A DNA stretch of 64,000 bases from Campylobacter ornithocola (GTDB taxonomy: Bacteria; Campylobacterota; Campylobacteria; Campylobacterales; Campylobacteraceae): the NCBI RefSeq assembly GCF_013201605.1, contig NZ_CP053848.1, forward strand, positions 1 to 64,000, in the 5' to 3' direction. This document shows positions 24,408 through 35,384 of this stretch, piece by piece. How positions within the stretch are numbered: the stretch's first letter is position 1; every line of letters begins with the position of its first letter. A program made the position numbers and the translations under genes. Under the pieces are notes generated by a model, which was not told the origin of the DNA, ran no database searches, and worked only from the letters and a program-made list of their open reading frames with translations.

Positions 24408-25407
24408 AAAACAATTATTAGAAAATCAATTATTTCAAAATAGATATATAAAGCCAAATATTTCTTGGTATTTTTCTCATTTAAATGGTAAAAGAGGGAT
24501 TGCTAGAATTTTTAAAGTTCCTTATGCTGCTTTGATGAAAAAATTTTACTTGAAAAAATACTTTGAAAAGAGAGTTTTGGAGGGTAAGGTGGATATTCCT
24601 TATTTAGAATTAGTTTTAACTACAAGATGTACTTTGCGCTGCGAATCTTGTAATAATTTGATGCAGTATTTTTCACCATCAAATCAATACACTTGTACCT
24701 TAGAGGGTATTATAGAATCACTAGAATTGTTACTATCTAAGGTAGATTCTATTGCAAGGGTTAGAATTATAGGTGGAGAACCTTTATTATTTAAAGATTT
24801 GCCACAATTGATTGACTATTTAGATACTCAGAAGAAAATATTAACTTTTGATATTCTAACTAATGCAACTATTGATTTTAAGGAAGATTTGATTTTGAAA
24901 TTTAAAAAATCGAGAAAAGCACGAAAAATAAGTATTTCAGACTATAGAAAATCTCCAAATTTAAAAATACCTTTAAAACAAGAAAGTATTTTGAGTAAGC
25001 TTAAACAAAACAATATAGCATTTTCTTATAACACAATAGATTATTGGTATGACATAGATAAAATTTACAAGCGTGGTAGAAGTAAAGAAGATATAATCAA
25101 AAATTATTATAATTGTCAAATGTCATGTGTGAGCTTGATGACTTCTGAAGGCTTAGAAAATAAACAATTAGCACCTAAAGGAGCTGTTTTCGTTTGTCCT
25201 ATATCAAGTTCTTTATCACGCTTAAAAGGACTTGAAGAATTTGATGGTGATTTTTTAAATTTAGAAGATTCTAAAGAAAGATTTTTTGAATTTTATTCAC
25301 AAGATTTTTACAAATCTTGTGATTATTGTAGAGATTTTAGTCAGCCTATTAAAAAAATTCCAATTGCAATTCAAACTGATAAAGTTTTAAAATTAGAAAA
25401 ATATTAA
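24397..25407 (+). CDS. Radical SAM protein with C-terminal cysteine-rich (SPASM-like) region
   Basis: The 336-residue protein has the radical SAM cluster motif CTLRCESC at about residues 79-86, then RIIGGEPLLF (the GGE SAM-binding motif) and FDILTNATI. C-terminal cysteines in NCQMSC, FVCPISS and KSCDYC suggest an auxiliary Fe-S cluster like the SPASM/twitch domain. No substrate can be assigned. Relatives with this layout modify peptides or act in glycan and nucleoside pathways. It is entered by an 11-nt overlap from the membrane peptide and converges on the pseudouridine synthase gene (4-nt overlap of ends). Confidence 0.82.
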   Translation: MINKKQLLENQLFQNRYIKPNISWYFSHLNGKRGIARIFKVPYAALMKKFYLKKYFEKRVLEGKVDIPYLELVLTTRCTLRCESCNNLMQYFSPSNQYTCTLEGIIESLELLLSKVDSIARVRIIGGEPLLFKDLPQLIDYLDTQKKILTFDILTNATIDFKEDLILKFKKSRKARKISISDYRKSPNLKIPLKQESILSKLKQNNIAFSYNTIDYWYDIDKIYKRGRSKEDIIKNYYNCQMSCVSLMTSEGLENKQLAPKGAVFVCPISSSLSRLKGLEEFDGDFLNLEDSKERFFEFYSQDFYKSCDYCRDFSQPIKKIPIAIQTDKVLKLEKY

Positions 25408-26306
25408 GGTAGATTTTTTAAAAATTTATCTTTTATATCTTTTTGAGATTGTATCAAAAAATTTTGATTTTTATATGTAAATTCTAAGCTAAAAGAATGC
25501 AAAAGCAGTCTTTTAGCACCTGTGATTCGAGCTCTTTCGATATCACTCATTTTTCCATCTAATATTTTCTCTATTTGTGTTTTTTCTAAACCATACAAAG
25601 GTTCACCTAAAATTTTATGTTTCACATGAAACAAATGCAGTCTTATTTGGTGTTGTCTTCCTGTTAGAGGTTTAGCTAAAACTAAACTAGCATTTAAATC
25701 TTCAAAATATTCTAAAGTGTAAAATTGTGTTAAAGCTTCTTTGCCATTTTCGCAAATATGCATTCTAGTTTTAACTATGTTATAGTCTTTAGCTAAATCC
25801 ATGCTTTTATCTACTATAAATTCTTCTTTGGTTTTTCCTTTTACTAGTGCAAGATAGCTTTTTTGCACTAATCTTTTTTCAAACATAGTTTTTAACTCAA
25901 TTTGTGCATTTTTATGTTTTGCTATGAGCAAAAGTCCACTTGTTTCTTTATCTAGTCTATGAGCCACACAAGCTTTTTCGCCCCATAAATGCCAAATTTC
26001 ATCACAAAGACTATAAGTGCAATTACGTCCATTAGGATGAGTTAGCACTCCACTTGGTTTTTCCACGATGGCAAAATCTTCATTTTCATAAACTATTTCT
26101 AGCCCTTTAGGATTATTTTCATATATGATTAGTTCTACTAAACCATTTAAAAATTTATTTTTTTCTTCTACTAAATTTCCATCACAAAATAACCTTTTTT
26201 TATCAATGAGTTTTTGTGCTTCACGCATAGAAATTTTTAACTCATCCATAAGCAGTCTAAATGCCTTTTTTCCATTGCTTGATAGTTTCTTTTTAATATA
26301 TGCCAT
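25404..26306 (-). CDS. RNA pseudouridine synthase, RluA family with S4 domain
   Basis: The 300-residue protein has an N-terminal S4-like RNA-binding stretch (MREAQKLIDKKRLFCDGN). The RluA catalytic motif AHRLDKETSGLLLIAK follows, its Asp being the nucleophile, and then GRQHQIRLHL. It isomerises uridine in rRNA or tRNA; the exact site is not deducible. It lies divergent to purB, as in C. jejuni. The minus-strand start is at MAYIKKKLS. The coding end overlaps the radical SAM gene end by 4 nt. Confidence 0.92.
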   Translation of the reverse strand: MAYIKKKLSSNGKKAFRLLMDELKISMREAQKLIDKKRLFCDGNLVEEKNKFLNGLVELIIYENNPKGLEIVYENEDFAIVEKPSGVLTHPNGRNCTYSLCDEIWHLWGEKACVAHRLDKETSGLLLIAKHKNAQIELKTMFEKRLVQKSYLALVKGKTKEEFIVDKSMDLAKDYNIVKTRMHICENGKEALTQFYTLEYFEDLNASLVLAKPLTGRQHQIRLHLFHVKHKILGEPLYGLEKTQIEKILDGKMSDIERARITGAKRLLLHSFSLEFTYKNQNFLIQSQKDIKDKFLKNLP

Positions 26307-26385
26307 TTAATAACTTTCTTAGGTAATTTATAATAGAATTTAAGCTATTTTTTCATAAAAAATTATACAAAAAAAGGTCTTGAAA

Positions 26386-27714
26386 ATGGTTGAAAGATAT
26401 AGTAGAGAAATCATGGCTAAAAAATGGGATATGCAAGCAAAATACGATGCATGGTTAAAAGTAGAATTAGCGGCTGTGAAAGCATGGAATAAACTCGGTC
26501 TTATTAAAGATGATGATTGTGAAAAGATTATAAAAAATGCAAAATTTGATATAGCAAGAATAGATGAGATAGAAAAGACTACCAAACACGATGTTATAGC
26601 TTTTTTAACTAGTGTTAGCGAGAGTTTGGGTGAAGAAAGTCGTTTTGTGCATTATGCGATGACAAGTTCAGATTGTATTGACACTGCGGTTGCTTTGCAG
26701 ATTAAAGATAGTTTAGAATTAATCTTGCAAGATTTGGATCAAGTTTTAGCAGCGATTAAAACAAGAGCCTATGAGCATAAAAATACTTTGATGGTAGGAA
26801 GAAGTCATGGAATTCATGGAGAACCTATAACTTTTGGCTTGGTTTTGGCTATTTGGTATGATTCGCTAGTTCATGCAAAAGATTTAATCATTCATGCAAA
26901 AGAAGTTATTAGTTATGGAAAAATCAGCGGTGCTATGGGGAATTTTGCCCATGCTCCACTTGAATTTGAAGAAGAAGTTTGTAAAAACTTAGATCTTAAA
27001 CCAGCGCCAGTTTCAAACCAAGTCATACAAAGAGATCGTTATGCACAAGTTATCTCAGCTTTAGCTATTTTAGCTTCAAGTTGTGAGCAAATTGCTGTTG
27101 CGATCCGACATTTTCAAAGAACAGAAGTATACGAAGCTGAAGAGTATTTTTCTCAAGGACAAAAAGGAAGTTCAGCTATGCCTCATAAAAGAAATCCTGT
27201 TTTAAGTGAGAATATCACAGGACTTTGTAGGATGATAAGAGCTTATGTAACACCTGCTTTAGAAAATGTAGCTTTATGGCATGAAAGAGATATATCGCAT
27301 TCTAGCGTAGAAAGATTTGTGCTGCCAGATGCTTTTATCACGACTGATTTTATGCTTTCAAGATTATGCGGTGTGATAGAAAAACTTTTGGTATATCCAG
27401 AAAATATGATGAAAAATTTAAATTTAACTGGCGGGCTTGTATTTTCTCAAAGGGTATTGCTTGAGCTTCCATTTAAAGGTATAAGCAGAGAAGAAGCTTA
27501 CAAGATCGTTCAAAGAAATGCTATGAAAGTTTGGGTTGATTTGCAAAATGGCAAGCCTGCTTTAAATGAAAAAGGCGAGAGTTTGTTTTTGCTAGCTTTA
27601 TTATCAGATGAAGACTTGAAAAAATCTTTAAGTGAAGTAGATATTAGAAAATGCTTTGATTATAATTACTACACTAAAAATGTAGATAAAATTTTTGCAA
27701 GAACTTTTAAATAA
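26386..27714 (+). CDS. purB: Adenylosuccinate lyase
   Basis: The ~442-residue fumarase/aspartase-superfamily enzyme carries GSSAMPHKRNP (catalytic loop), MTSSDCIDTA and RSHGIHGEP. It cleaves succinyl-AICAR and adenylosuccinate in purine synthesis. The start is placed at ATG 26386 (MVERYSREIM) because AAGG (26374-26377) is 8 nt upstream. An in-frame TTG at 26380 would be only 2 nt from that site. nrdA follows after 20 nt. Confidence 0.96.
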   Translation: MVERYSREIMAKKWDMQAKYDAWLKVELAAVKAWNKLGLIKDDDCEKIIKNAKFDIARIDEIEKTTKHDVIAFLTSVSESLGEESRFVHYAMTSSDCIDTAVALQIKDSLELILQDLDQVLAAIKTRAYEHKNTLMVGRSHGIHGEPITFGLVLAIWYDSLVHAKDLIIHAKEVISYGKISGAMGNFAHAPLEFEEEVCKNLDLKPAPVSNQVIQRDRYAQVISALAILASSCEQIAVAIRHFQRTEVYEAEEYFSQGQKGSSAMPHKRNPVLSENITGLCRMIRAYVTPALENVALWHERDISHSSVERFVLPDAFITTDFMLSRLCGVIEKLLVYPENMMKNLNLTGGLVFSQRVLLELPFKGISREEAYKIVQRNAMKVWVDLQNGKPALNEKGESLFLLALLSDEDLKKSLSEVDIRKCFDYNYYTKNVDKIFARTFK

Positions 27715-27734
27715 TAAATTATTAGGGGTTATGA

Positions 27735-30110
27735 GTGAAAGTATTAAAAAGAAATGGTAGAACTGAAGAGTTAGATGTTTCTAAGATTAAAAAATATACC
27801 ACAGATGCAGTGGCAAATTTAGAAAATGTTAGCCAAAGCGAACTTGAAGTAGATGCAAAAATTCAATTTCGTGATGGTATAACAACAGAAGAAATTCAAC
27901 AAACTCTTATAAAAACAGCAGTAGATAAAATAGATATTGATAGACCTAATTGGACCTTTGTTGCTGCAAGATTGTTTTTATATGATTTATATAAAAAAGT
28001 AAGTGGTTATAATGGATATAAACATTTAAGAGAATACCTTGAAAAAGGCGAAAAAGAAGGTAGGATTTTAATTGGTTTAAAAGAAAAATATGATTTAGAT
28101 GATCTTAATGCTTATATAAAACCAGAGCGTGATTTACAATTTACTTACCTTGGTATAAAAACTTTATATGATAGATATTTGATCAAAGATTCTAAAGGTA
28201 TGCCTATAGAATTACCACAGCAAATGTTTATGGCTATCGCAATGTTTTTAGCACAAAATGAATTAGATTCTCAAACTTGGGCTAAGAAATTTTATGATCT
28301 TATTTCTACGTTCGAAGTAATGCTTGCAACTCCAACTCTCTCAAATGCAAGAACTACAAGACACCAGCTAAGCTCATGCTATATAGGAAGCACACCTGAT
28401 AATATAGAGGGGATTTTTGATTCTTATCAAGAAATGGCGCTTTTATCTAAATTTGGTGGTGGTATAGGTTGGGACTGGTCTAAAGTGCGAGCTATGGGTG
28501 GAAGCATAGATGGGCATAAAAATGCAGCAGGCGGGATTATACCATTTTTAAAAATCACCAACGACATCGCTGTTGCTGTTGATCAACTTGGTACTAGAAA
28601 AGGTGCAATTGCTGTTTATATTGAACCTTGGCATATGGATATCAATGACTTTTTAGATTTGCGTAAAAATTCAGGCGAAGAAAGAAGAAGAGCACATGAG
28701 CTTTTCCCTGCTTTATGGATTAATGATTTGTTTATGAAAAGAGTAAGGGCAAATGGCAAATGGACACTTTTTGATCCTGCTGATACAGCAAGTTTATGTG
28801 ATTTATACGGTGAAGAATTTGAGAAAAAATATGAAGAATTTGAAAAAGATGAAAATATAGCTAAAGAAATTATAGATGCAAAGGAACTTTGGAAAAAGAT
28901 ATTGCTTTCTTATTTTGAAACAGGTATGCCATTTTTATGTTTTAAAGATAGTGCTAATAAGGCAAATCCAAATTCACATGTAGGGATTATAAGAAGTTCA
29001 AATTTATGTACAGAAATTTTTCAAAATACAGACCCAAATTATTATCAAGTCAAAATTGTATTTGATGACAAAACAGAGCTTCATTTAGATGAAGATGAAG
29101 AGCTTATGATAGATGGTGGTTATAAAAAGCTTGCTAAGAAAGTTTCTACTTTAGATGGTATTAATGGTAAAAAAGTTTATATAGTAGAAAAATATAAAAA
29201 TGAAGGAAAAACCGCCGTTTGTAATTTAGCAAGTATAAACTTAAGTAAAATCAATACCAAAGAAGATATTCAAAGAGTAGTACCAACAGCAATAAGAATG
29301 CTTGATAATGTGATTGATTTAAATTTTTATCCTCATGTAAAAGTAAAAAATACCAACTTAAAATCTCGTGCTATAGGACTTGGTGTAATGGGTGAAGCAC
29401 AAATGTTAGCCGAGACTCAAATTTATTGGGGTTCTAATGAGCATTTTGAAAAAATTGATCGTATTATGGAGATGATTAGCTATGAAGCTATTTTAGCAAG
29501 TTCAAATTTAGCTTTAGAAAAAGGAAGCTATCCTGACTTTGAAGGTTCAAAATGGAGTAAAGGTATAGTACCAATTGATGTGGCAAATGAAAATGCTAAA
29601 AAACTTACTGCAAGTGATGGCTTATTTGATCAAAGTGAGTGTGATTGGGAAAAATTAAGAGAAAAACTAAAAAGAGATGGTATAAGAAATGGTTATTTAA
29701 TGGCTATAGCACCAACTTCTTCTATTTCTATTTTAGTGGGTACTACTCAAACAATTGAGCCTGTATATAAAAGAAAATGGTTTGAGCAAAACTTAAGCGG
29801 TATGATACCAACCGTTGTGCCAAATTTAAGTGCTAATACTTGGCAGTATTATACCCCTGCTTATGAGCTTGATCAAAAAATCTTAGTAAAAGCTGCAGCG
29901 ATTCGTGGTAAATGGATTGATCAAGGTCAATCTTTAAATATCTTTGTTTCTTTAGATAAAGCAAGCGGTGGATATTTAAATGAAATTTATCAACTTGCTT
30001 GGGAATTAGGCGTTAAATCAACTTATTATCTTAGAAGTGAAAGTCCTGATAGTCAAAAAGTAAATGATGGTGTGGTTGATAGAACTATAGAGTGTGAAGG
30101 TTGTCAATAA
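27735..30110 (+). CDS. nrdA: Class Ia ribonucleoside-diphosphate reductase, alpha subunit
   Basis: The 791-residue R1 subunit begins with an ATP-cone (VLKRNGRTEELDVSKI) that senses ATP/dATP. It has the active-site cysteines in QLSSCYIGS and SNLCTEIF, then CNLASINLSK. The C-terminal redox pair is CEGC in the tail. It reduces NDPs to dNDPs aerobically with the NrdB radical subunit, which is not in this window. The start is GTG at 27735. An ATG 4 nt earlier is out of frame. A separate anaerobic enzyme, NrdD, is encoded at 50056. Confidence 0.97.
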   Translation: MKVLKRNGRTEELDVSKIKKYTTDAVANLENVSQSELEVDAKIQFRDGITTEEIQQTLIKTAVDKIDIDRPNWTFVAARLFLYDLYKKVSGYNGYKHLREYLEKGEKEGRILIGLKEKYDLDDLNAYIKPERDLQFTYLGIKTLYDRYLIKDSKGMPIELPQQMFMAIAMFLAQNELDSQTWAKKFYDLISTFEVMLATPTLSNARTTRHQLSSCYIGSTPDNIEGIFDSYQEMALLSKFGGGIGWDWSKVRAMGGSIDGHKNAAGGIIPFLKITNDIAVAVDQLGTRKGAIAVYIEPWHMDINDFLDLRKNSGEERRRAHELFPALWINDLFMKRVRANGKWTLFDPADTASLCDLYGEEFEKKYEEFEKDENIAKEIIDAKELWKKILLSYFETGMPFLCFKDSANKANPNSHVGIIRSSNLCTEIFQNTDPNYYQVKIVFDDKTELHLDEDEELMIDGGYKKLAKKVSTLDGINGKKVYIVEKYKNEGKTAVCNLASINLSKINTKEDIQRVVPTAIRMLDNVIDLNFYPHVKVKNTNLKSRAIGLGVMGEAQMLAETQIYWGSNEHFEKIDRIMEMISYEAILASSNLALEKGSYPDFEGSKWSKGIVPIDVANENAKKLTASDGLFDQSECDWEKLREKLKRDGIRNGYLMAIAPTSSISILVGTTQTIEPVYKRKWFEQNLSGMIPTVVPNLSANTWQYYTPAYELDQKILVKAAAIRGKWIDQGQSLNIFVSLDKASGGYLNEIYQLAWELGVKSTYYLRSESPDSQKVNDGVVDRTIECEGCQ

Positions 30111-30125
30111 AAATGGAGAAACAAA

Positions 30126-32111
30126 ATGCATACAAAAAACTCACTACCGGAGCTCACGCTTAGGGGTATAATATTAGGAAGTATTTTAACGATTATATTT
30201 ACTGCCTCAAATGTATATTTGGGGCTTAAAGTAGGTCTTACTTTTTCTACTTCTATTCCTGCTGTTGTGATTGCAATGGCTGTTTTAAAAATCTTTAAAG
30301 ACTCTAATATTTTAGAAAATAATATGGTTCAAACTCAAGTTTCAGCCGCAGGAACTCTTTCGGCTGTGATTTTTGTCATACCTGGTCTTTTTATGTGTGG
30401 GTATTGGTTTGAATTTCCACTTTGGCTTACTTTTATGCTTTGTCTTTGTGGAGGCGGTTTAGGTGTGCTTTTTACTATACCTTTGCGTAGAGCTATGGTG
30501 GTAGAGAGTAAATTAGCCTATCCTGAAGGAAGAGCTGCTGCTGAAATTTTAAAAGTAGCCAATAAAGATCAAGCCGATAAAAAAGGAAAAGTTGGTTTGA
30601 AAGAAATTACACTTGGAGTGACATTTGCTTCTGTGATAAGTCTTTTTTCAAGTGGTTTTAAGTTGCTTTCAAGTGGAAGTAGTTTTGCTTTTATGTGGCA
30701 AAAAATGGCTTTTGGATTTTCTATGGGATATTCAGTGGCACTTTTGGGTGCTGGATATTTGGTAGGTATAGCTGGTGGGGTTGCTTTGCTTGTAGGTATG
30801 ATGCTTGCTTGGATGGTTTTTGTGCCATATTTTTCTGCTAAAGAAAGTTTTGATGTGAGTTTAAGTACTCTTGATATAGTTAATCAAATTTGGGCTCAAA
30901 AAGTGCGTTTAATAGGAACGGGTGCCATAGCTATAGCAGCTTTATGGACTTTAATAGAGCTTGCAAATCCTGTGTATGATGGTATGAAAAATATGTTTAA
31001 AAAAACTTCGCTAAATCTTTCGCAAGATCCTAAAGATATGGATTTATCTTTAAAAGCTATGCTAGGATTATTTGTGCTTATGTGTATAGGTTTATTTATT
31101 TCATTTTACGCTTTTGTAGCTGATTCAAATTTAGCAAGTGGTTATCAAATTCTTTTTGCCTTAGTGGGAACTTTGGTGGCAATCTTTATAGGTTTTTTTG
31201 TAGCTTCAGCTTGTGGATATATGGCAGGTTTAGTGGGCTCATCATCTTCTCCTATCTCAGGCATAGGGCTTATAGGGATTATGATTTCTTCTTTGATTAT
31301 TTTACTTTTGGGTTATCAAGTAGATTTATTTGGCGATCCTTTAATGTCTAAATTTGCCATTGCTTTTGCTATATTTACTACTAGTGTTATTTTGGCAACT
31401 GCTGCTATTTCTAATGATAATTTACAAGATCTAAAAACTGGTTATTTAGTTGGTGCAACTCCATGGAAACAACAGGTTTCTTTGATTATAGGTTGTGTAT
31501 TTGGAGCTTTAGCTATAGCACCTGTTTTAAATTTATTATATCAAGCTTATGGCTTTGTAGGTGCTTTACCAAGAGAAGGAATGGATGAGGCAAATGCACT
31601 AGCTGCACCACAAGCAAATTTAATGAGCACTATAGCGCAAGGTATTTTTAATGCTAATATTGATTGGAGTTATATTATAGCAGGTGCTTTTGTAGGTGTT
31701 GGTATAATTATCATTGATCGCTTATTAAGAAAGAAAAATATGTCTTTACCACCTTTAGCTGTAGGTATAGGTATATATTTGCCACCTGCTGTAAATATGC
31801 CTTTGTTTATAGGTGGATTATTGGCGTATTTGATCAAAAAGCGTTTGGAGCAAAGATATGCCAAAAATGCTCATAAAAAAGAGCTTATTCAAGAACATGA
31901 GCAAAAAGGAACCTTGTTTGCCTCTGGTCTAATAGTAGGTGAGAGTATATTTGGAGTATTAATAGCTGGTTTAACCGTGCTTTCTATTAGTAGAGGTGGA
32001 GCTGAAGATCCACTTGCTATTGCAACTTCATTTAAAGATGATGGAATTATAGGTTTTGTAGTATTTATAGTGATTATGTTAATTTTTGCAAGAAGAGTGC
32101 TTAAAAAATGA
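30126..32111 (+). CDS. OPT-family oligopeptide transporter
   Basis: The 661-residue inner-membrane protein begins [37 protein letters not shown], a hallmark of OPT transporters, and has about 14-16 hydrophobic segments. It includes [12 protein letters not shown], which is conserved in the bacterial branch, and the [14 protein letters not shown] turn. OPT proteins import small peptides or metal chelates using a proton gradient; substrate is unknown. The stop overlaps the uppP start by 4 nt. The same OPT-uppP-thrS-infC order occurs in C. jejuni. Confidence 0.92.
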   Translation: MHTKNSLPELTLRGIILGSILTIIFTASNVYLGLKVGLTFSTSIPAVVIAMAVLKIFKDSNILENNMVQTQVSAAGTLSAVIFVIPGLFMCGYWFEFPLWLTFMLCLCGGGLGVLFTIPLRRAMVVESKLAYPEGRAAAEILKVANKDQADKKGKVGLKEITLGVTFASVISLFSSGFKLLSSGSSFAFMWQKMAFGFSMGYSVALLGAGYLVGIAGGVALLVGMMLAWMVFVPYFSAKESFDVSLSTLDIVNQIWAQKVRLIGTGAIAIAALWTLIELANPVYDGMKNMFKKTSLNLSQDPKDMDLSLKAMLGLFVLMCIGLFISFYAFVADSNLASGYQILFALVGTLVAIFIGFFVASACGYMAGLVGSSSSPISGIGLIGIMISSLIILLLGYQVDLFGDPLMSKFAIAFAIFTTSVILATAAISNDNLQDLKTGYLVGATPWKQQVSLIIGCVFGALAIAPVLNLLYQAYGFVGALPREGMDEANALAAPQANLMSTIAQGIFNANIDWSYIIAGAFVGVGIIIIDRLLRKKNMSLPPLAVGIGIYLPPAVNMPLFIGGLLAYLIKKRLEQRYAKNAHKKELIQEHEQKGTLFASGLIVGESIFGVLIAGLTVLSISRGGAEDPLAIATSFKDDGIIGFVVFIVIMLIFARRVLKK

Positions 32112-32914
32112 ATTTAGAATATTATTATGCTTTGATTTTAGGAATTATTGAAGGTTTGACCGAATTTTTACCTATTTCATCTACTGGACATATGATCTTA
32201 GGTGCTGAAATTTTGGGTTTAAATATAGATGATTTTTGGAGAAGTTTTTTCATTATCATTCAGCTTGGTTCTATACTAGCAGTGATTTTTATTTTCAAAG
32301 ATAAACTAACTCAAAAACTTGATATTTGGTTAAAACTCGCTGTGGGCTTTTTGCCTGCAGGTGGGGTAGGATTTGTGGCGTATAAGTTTTTAAAGGAGAT
32401 ATTTAACGGCTATACCGTGGCTACTATGTTGATAATTGGTGGAATTATTTTTATCATCATAGAACTTAAGCATAGAAAAAAAGACTATACAATTCACTCT
32501 TTAGATGAGGTAAGTTATAAACAAGCTTTTTTGATAGGTTTAACTCAAGCCCTTGCTATTATACCAGGTACTTCAAGAAGTGGGGCAAGTATTATAGGCG
32601 GGTTGTTACTTGGACTTGATCGTAAAGTTGCTTCTGAATTTTCGTTTTTACTTGCTATACCAACTATGATTATCGCAACAGCTTATAGCATTTATAAAGA
32701 ACCACAGGTTTTAAGTAATATGAATAATTTCATTCCTTTAGCCATAGGTTTTGTAACAGCTTTTATAGTGGCTTTTGTAGTAATAAAAATATTTTTAAAA
32801 TTAATCAGTAAGATAAACTTCATACCTTTTGGAATTTATAGGATAATTTTAGGTTTTGTATTTTTATATCTTTTTATGAGTGGTGTATTAGATATATCAA
32901 GAACAGGTGTTTGA
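32108..32914 (+). CDS. uppP: Undecaprenyl-diphosphatase UppP (BacA)
   Basis: The 268-residue integral membrane phosphatase has the two conserved motifs [17 protein letters not shown] (E/Q-rich active-site motif 1) and [10 protein letters not shown] (motif 2). It recycles undecaprenyl diphosphate for peptidoglycan and glycan synthesis and gives bacitracin tolerance. The ATG overlaps the OPT gene stop. About 8 membrane helices are predicted. Confidence 0.96.
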   Translation: MNLEYYYALILGIIEGLTEFLPISSTGHMILGAEILGLNIDDFWRSFFIIIQLGSILAVIFIFKDKLTQKLDIWLKLAVGFLPAGGVGFVAYKFLKEIFNGYTVATMLIIGGIIFIIIELKHRKKDYTIHSLDEVSYKQAFLIGLTQALAIIPGTSRSGASIIGGLLLGLDRKVASEFSFLLAIPTMIIATAYSIYKEPQVLSNMNNFIPLAIGFVTAFIVAFVVIKIFLKLISKINFIPFGIYRIILGFVFLYLFMSGVLDISRTGV

Positions 32915-33020
32915 AATATAAAAATATCCTTTATTTAAAAAAAGTTTAAGTTTTTCATAGCTAAAATTAGCCTTATATTTTAATTTAAGCTCACAAGGTT
33001 AGTGAGTGTTAAGGGTAGAA

Positions 33021-34832
33021 ATGACAAAAGATATAATTGCATATGCAAATAATGAAACTTTAATAGATACTCAAAGTTTTAACAATGATACAAATTTAAC
33101 TCCTATTTATTTTGATAACTCTAGAGAAAGTTTAGAAGTTATCCGCCACTCTTGTGCGCATTTAATGGCTCAAGCGATTAAAAGTTTGTATCCAGAGGCT
33201 AAATTTTTCGTAGGACCAGTGATAGAAGATGGGTTTTACTATGATTTTAGAGTTGATAGTAAGATTTCAGAAGAAGATTTAAGTAAAATCGAAAAAAAAA
33301 TGAAAGAACTAGCAGAAGCAAAGTTAGATATCACAAAATACGAACTCTCAAAAGCCGAAGTTAAAGAAAAATTTGCTAATGATGATTTAAAACAAGAAGT
33401 TTTACTAAGAATTCCTGATGGGAAAGTAAGTATTTATAAACAAGGTGAATTTGAAGATTTATGTCGTGGACCCCATGTGCCAAATACTAGATATTTAAGA
33501 TTTTTCAAGCTTACTCGTGTGGCTGGAGCGTATTTGGGTGGTGATGAGAAAAGAGAAATGCTCACAAGAATTTATGGCACTGCTTTTGCAGATAAAGAAA
33601 GTTTAAATGAATACCTAAAAATCATAGAGGAAGCTAAAAAAAGAGACCATAGAAAACTTGGTAATGAAATGAAGCTTTTTGCTTTTGATGATGAGATAGG
33701 TGGTGGGCTTCCTATATGGCTTAGTAATGGTGCAAAATTAAGAAGTAAATTAGAGCATTTGTTATATAAAGCACATAGATTAAGAGGCTATGAGCCAGTG
33801 CGTGGGCCTGAACTTTTAAAAGCTGATGCGTGGAAAATTAGCGGGCATTATGCAAATTATAAAGAAAATATGTATTTTACACAAATTGATGAGCAAGAAT
33901 ATGGTATTAAGCCGATGAATTGTGTAGGGCATATTAAAATTTATCAAAGTGATGTTAGAAGTTATCGTGATTTACCTTTGAAATTTTTTGAATACGGCGT
34001 AGTCCACCGCCATGAAAAAAGCGGGGTTTTACATGGGCTTTTTAGGGTAAGAGAATTTACCCAAGATGATGCGCATATTTTTTGTATGCCAAGTCAGATA
34101 AAAGAGCAAGTTTTGGAAATTTTAAGCTTTGTTGATACTTTGATGAAGGCTTTTGAGTTTGATTATGAAATGGAAATTTCAACACGCCCAGCAAAAGCAA
34201 TAGGCGATGATGAAATTTGGGATATAGCTACAAAGGCTTTAAAAGAAGCTTTAGATGAACAAGGTTTAAAATATGGCATTGATGAGGGCGGTGGAGCTTT
34301 CTATGGTCCAAAAATCGATATCAAAATCACTGATGCACTAAAAAGAAAATGGCAGTGTGGAACTATACAAGTAGATTTTAACTTACCAAGTCGTTTTAAA
34401 CTTGAATACACAGATGCAGATAATGAGAAAAAACAACCTGTAATGCTTCACCGCGCTATTTTAGGTTCTTTTGAAAGATTTATAGGAATTTTAGTAGAGC
34501 ATTGTGCGGGTGAGTTGCCATTTTTTATTGCACCAACTCAAGTAGCTATAGTGCCTATTTCACAAAATCATCACGATTATGCAAAAGAAATAGCAAGAAA
34601 ACTTTTAGAACTTGGCATTGATAGTGAAGTGTATAATAAAAATGAAAGCTTAAATAAAAAAATTCGCACTGCCGAAAAAGCACATGTGCCTATGATACTT
34701 GTTTTAGGTGATGAAGAGGTAACAAATGAAAGTGTGGCTTTAAGAGATAGAAGAGCAAAAGAACAAAAAACAATGACTTTAGATGAATTTATAACCCTAA
34801 CAAAGGAGAAATTAAGTGAGGTACGCTTTTGA
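33021..34832 (+). CDS. thrS: Threonyl-tRNA synthetase
   Basis: The ~603-residue class II synthetase has an editing domain ([11 protein letters not shown], with [12 protein letters not shown]), the zinc ligands in [27 protein letters not shown], and [13 protein letters not shown]. The anticodon-binding domain follows. The ATG at 33021 is chosen because AAGGG (33011-33015) lies 5 nt upstream and the protein then begins MTKDIIAYA; a GTG at 33006 would lack such spacing. The N-terminal TGS domain of longer bacterial ThrS is reduced here. The stop TGA overlaps the TTG start of infC. Confidence 0.97.
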   Translation: MTKDIIAYANNETLIDTQSFNNDTNLTPIYFDNSRESLEVIRHSCAHLMAQAIKSLYPEAKFFVGPVIEDGFYYDFRVDSKISEEDLSKIEKKMKELAEAKLDITKYELSKAEVKEKFANDDLKQEVLLRIPDGKVSIYKQGEFEDLCRGPHVPNTRYLRFFKLTRVAGAYLGGDEKREMLTRIYGTAFADKESLNEYLKIIEEAKKRDHRKLGNEMKLFAFDDEIGGGLPIWLSNGAKLRSKLEHLLYKAHRLRGYEPVRGPELLKADAWKISGHYANYKENMYFTQIDEQEYGIKPMNCVGHIKIYQSDVRSYRDLPLKFFEYGVVHRHEKSGVLHGLFRVREFTQDDAHIFCMPSQIKEQVLEILSFVDTLMKAFEFDYEMEISTRPAKAIGDDEIWDIATKALKEALDEQGLKYGIDEGGGAFYGPKIDIKITDALKRKWQCGTIQVDFNLPSRFKLEYTDADNEKKQPVMLHRAILGSFERFIGILVEHCAGELPFFIAPTQVAIVPISQNHHDYAKEIARKLLELGIDSEVYNKNESLNKKIRTAEKAHVPMILVLGDEEVTNESVALRDRRAKEQKTMTLDEFITLTKEKLSEVRF

Positions 34833-35350
34833 GTAAAGAAAAAGAAGTATTGCTAAATGAAGAAATTCAAGCAGATGAGATCAGATGTATAGGTGATGAT
34901 GGCAAGGTTTATGGCATTATTAGTAGTGATGAAGCACTAGATATAGCAAATAGACTAGGGCTTGATTTGGTAATGATAGCTCCTGAAGCCAAACCACCTG
35001 TATGTAAGATAATGGATTATGGAAAATTCCGTTATCAACAAGAAAAAAAGCAAAAAGAAGCAAAGAAAAAACAAAAAGTTATTGATATAAAAGAAATCAA
35101 ACTTTCTGTGAAAATTGCTCAAAATGATATTAACTACAAAGTTAAGCATGCAAGTGAGTTTTTAGAGCAAGGTAAGCATGTTAAATTTAGAGTGTTTTTA
35201 AAAGGTCGTGAGATGGGCTCTCCTGAAGCAGGGGTAGCTTTGCTTGAAAAAATTTGGCAAATGGTTGAAGATATAGCAGATAGAGACAAAGAGCCTTTAC
35301 TCGAAGGACGCTATGTGAATATGCTAGTAACTCCTAAAAAGAAAAAATAA
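34829..35350 (+). CDS. infC: Translation initiation factor IF-3
   Basis: The 173-residue protein has the IF3 N-domain and linker ([20 protein letters not shown]) and the C-domain ([20 protein letters not shown]). It binds 30S subunits and monitors start-codon choice. Translation starts at TTG within the TTGA overlap with thrS. IF-3 genes often use rare starts for autoregulation, and the TTG here would fit that pattern. A clear terminator hairpin follows. Confidence 0.97.
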   Translation: MSKEKEVLLNEEIQADEIRCIGDDGKVYGIISSDEALDIANRLGLDLVMIAPEAKPPVCKIMDYGKFRYQQEKKQKEAKKKQKVIDIKEIKLSVKIAQNDINYKVKHASEFLEQGKHVKFRVFLKGREMGSPEAGVALLEKIWQMVEDIADRDKEPLLEGRYVNMLVTPKKKK

Positions 35351-35353
35351 TTG

Positions 35354-35380
35354 CAAGCCTTTTTAAGGCTTGTATTTTAA
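35354..35380 (+). terminator. Rho-independent terminator after infC
   Basis: Perfect 8-bp stem CAAGCCTT / AAGGCTTG with a TTT loop (35354-35372), then TATTTTAA. It lies 4 nt after the infC stop and just before the methyltransferase ATG (35385). Confidence 0.7.
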
Positions 35381-35384
35381 ACTT

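Noticed and set aside
33006-33020. GTG 33006 as the thrS start
   Set aside because: Places the ribosome binding site AAGGG inside the gene; ATG 33021 has correct spacing.
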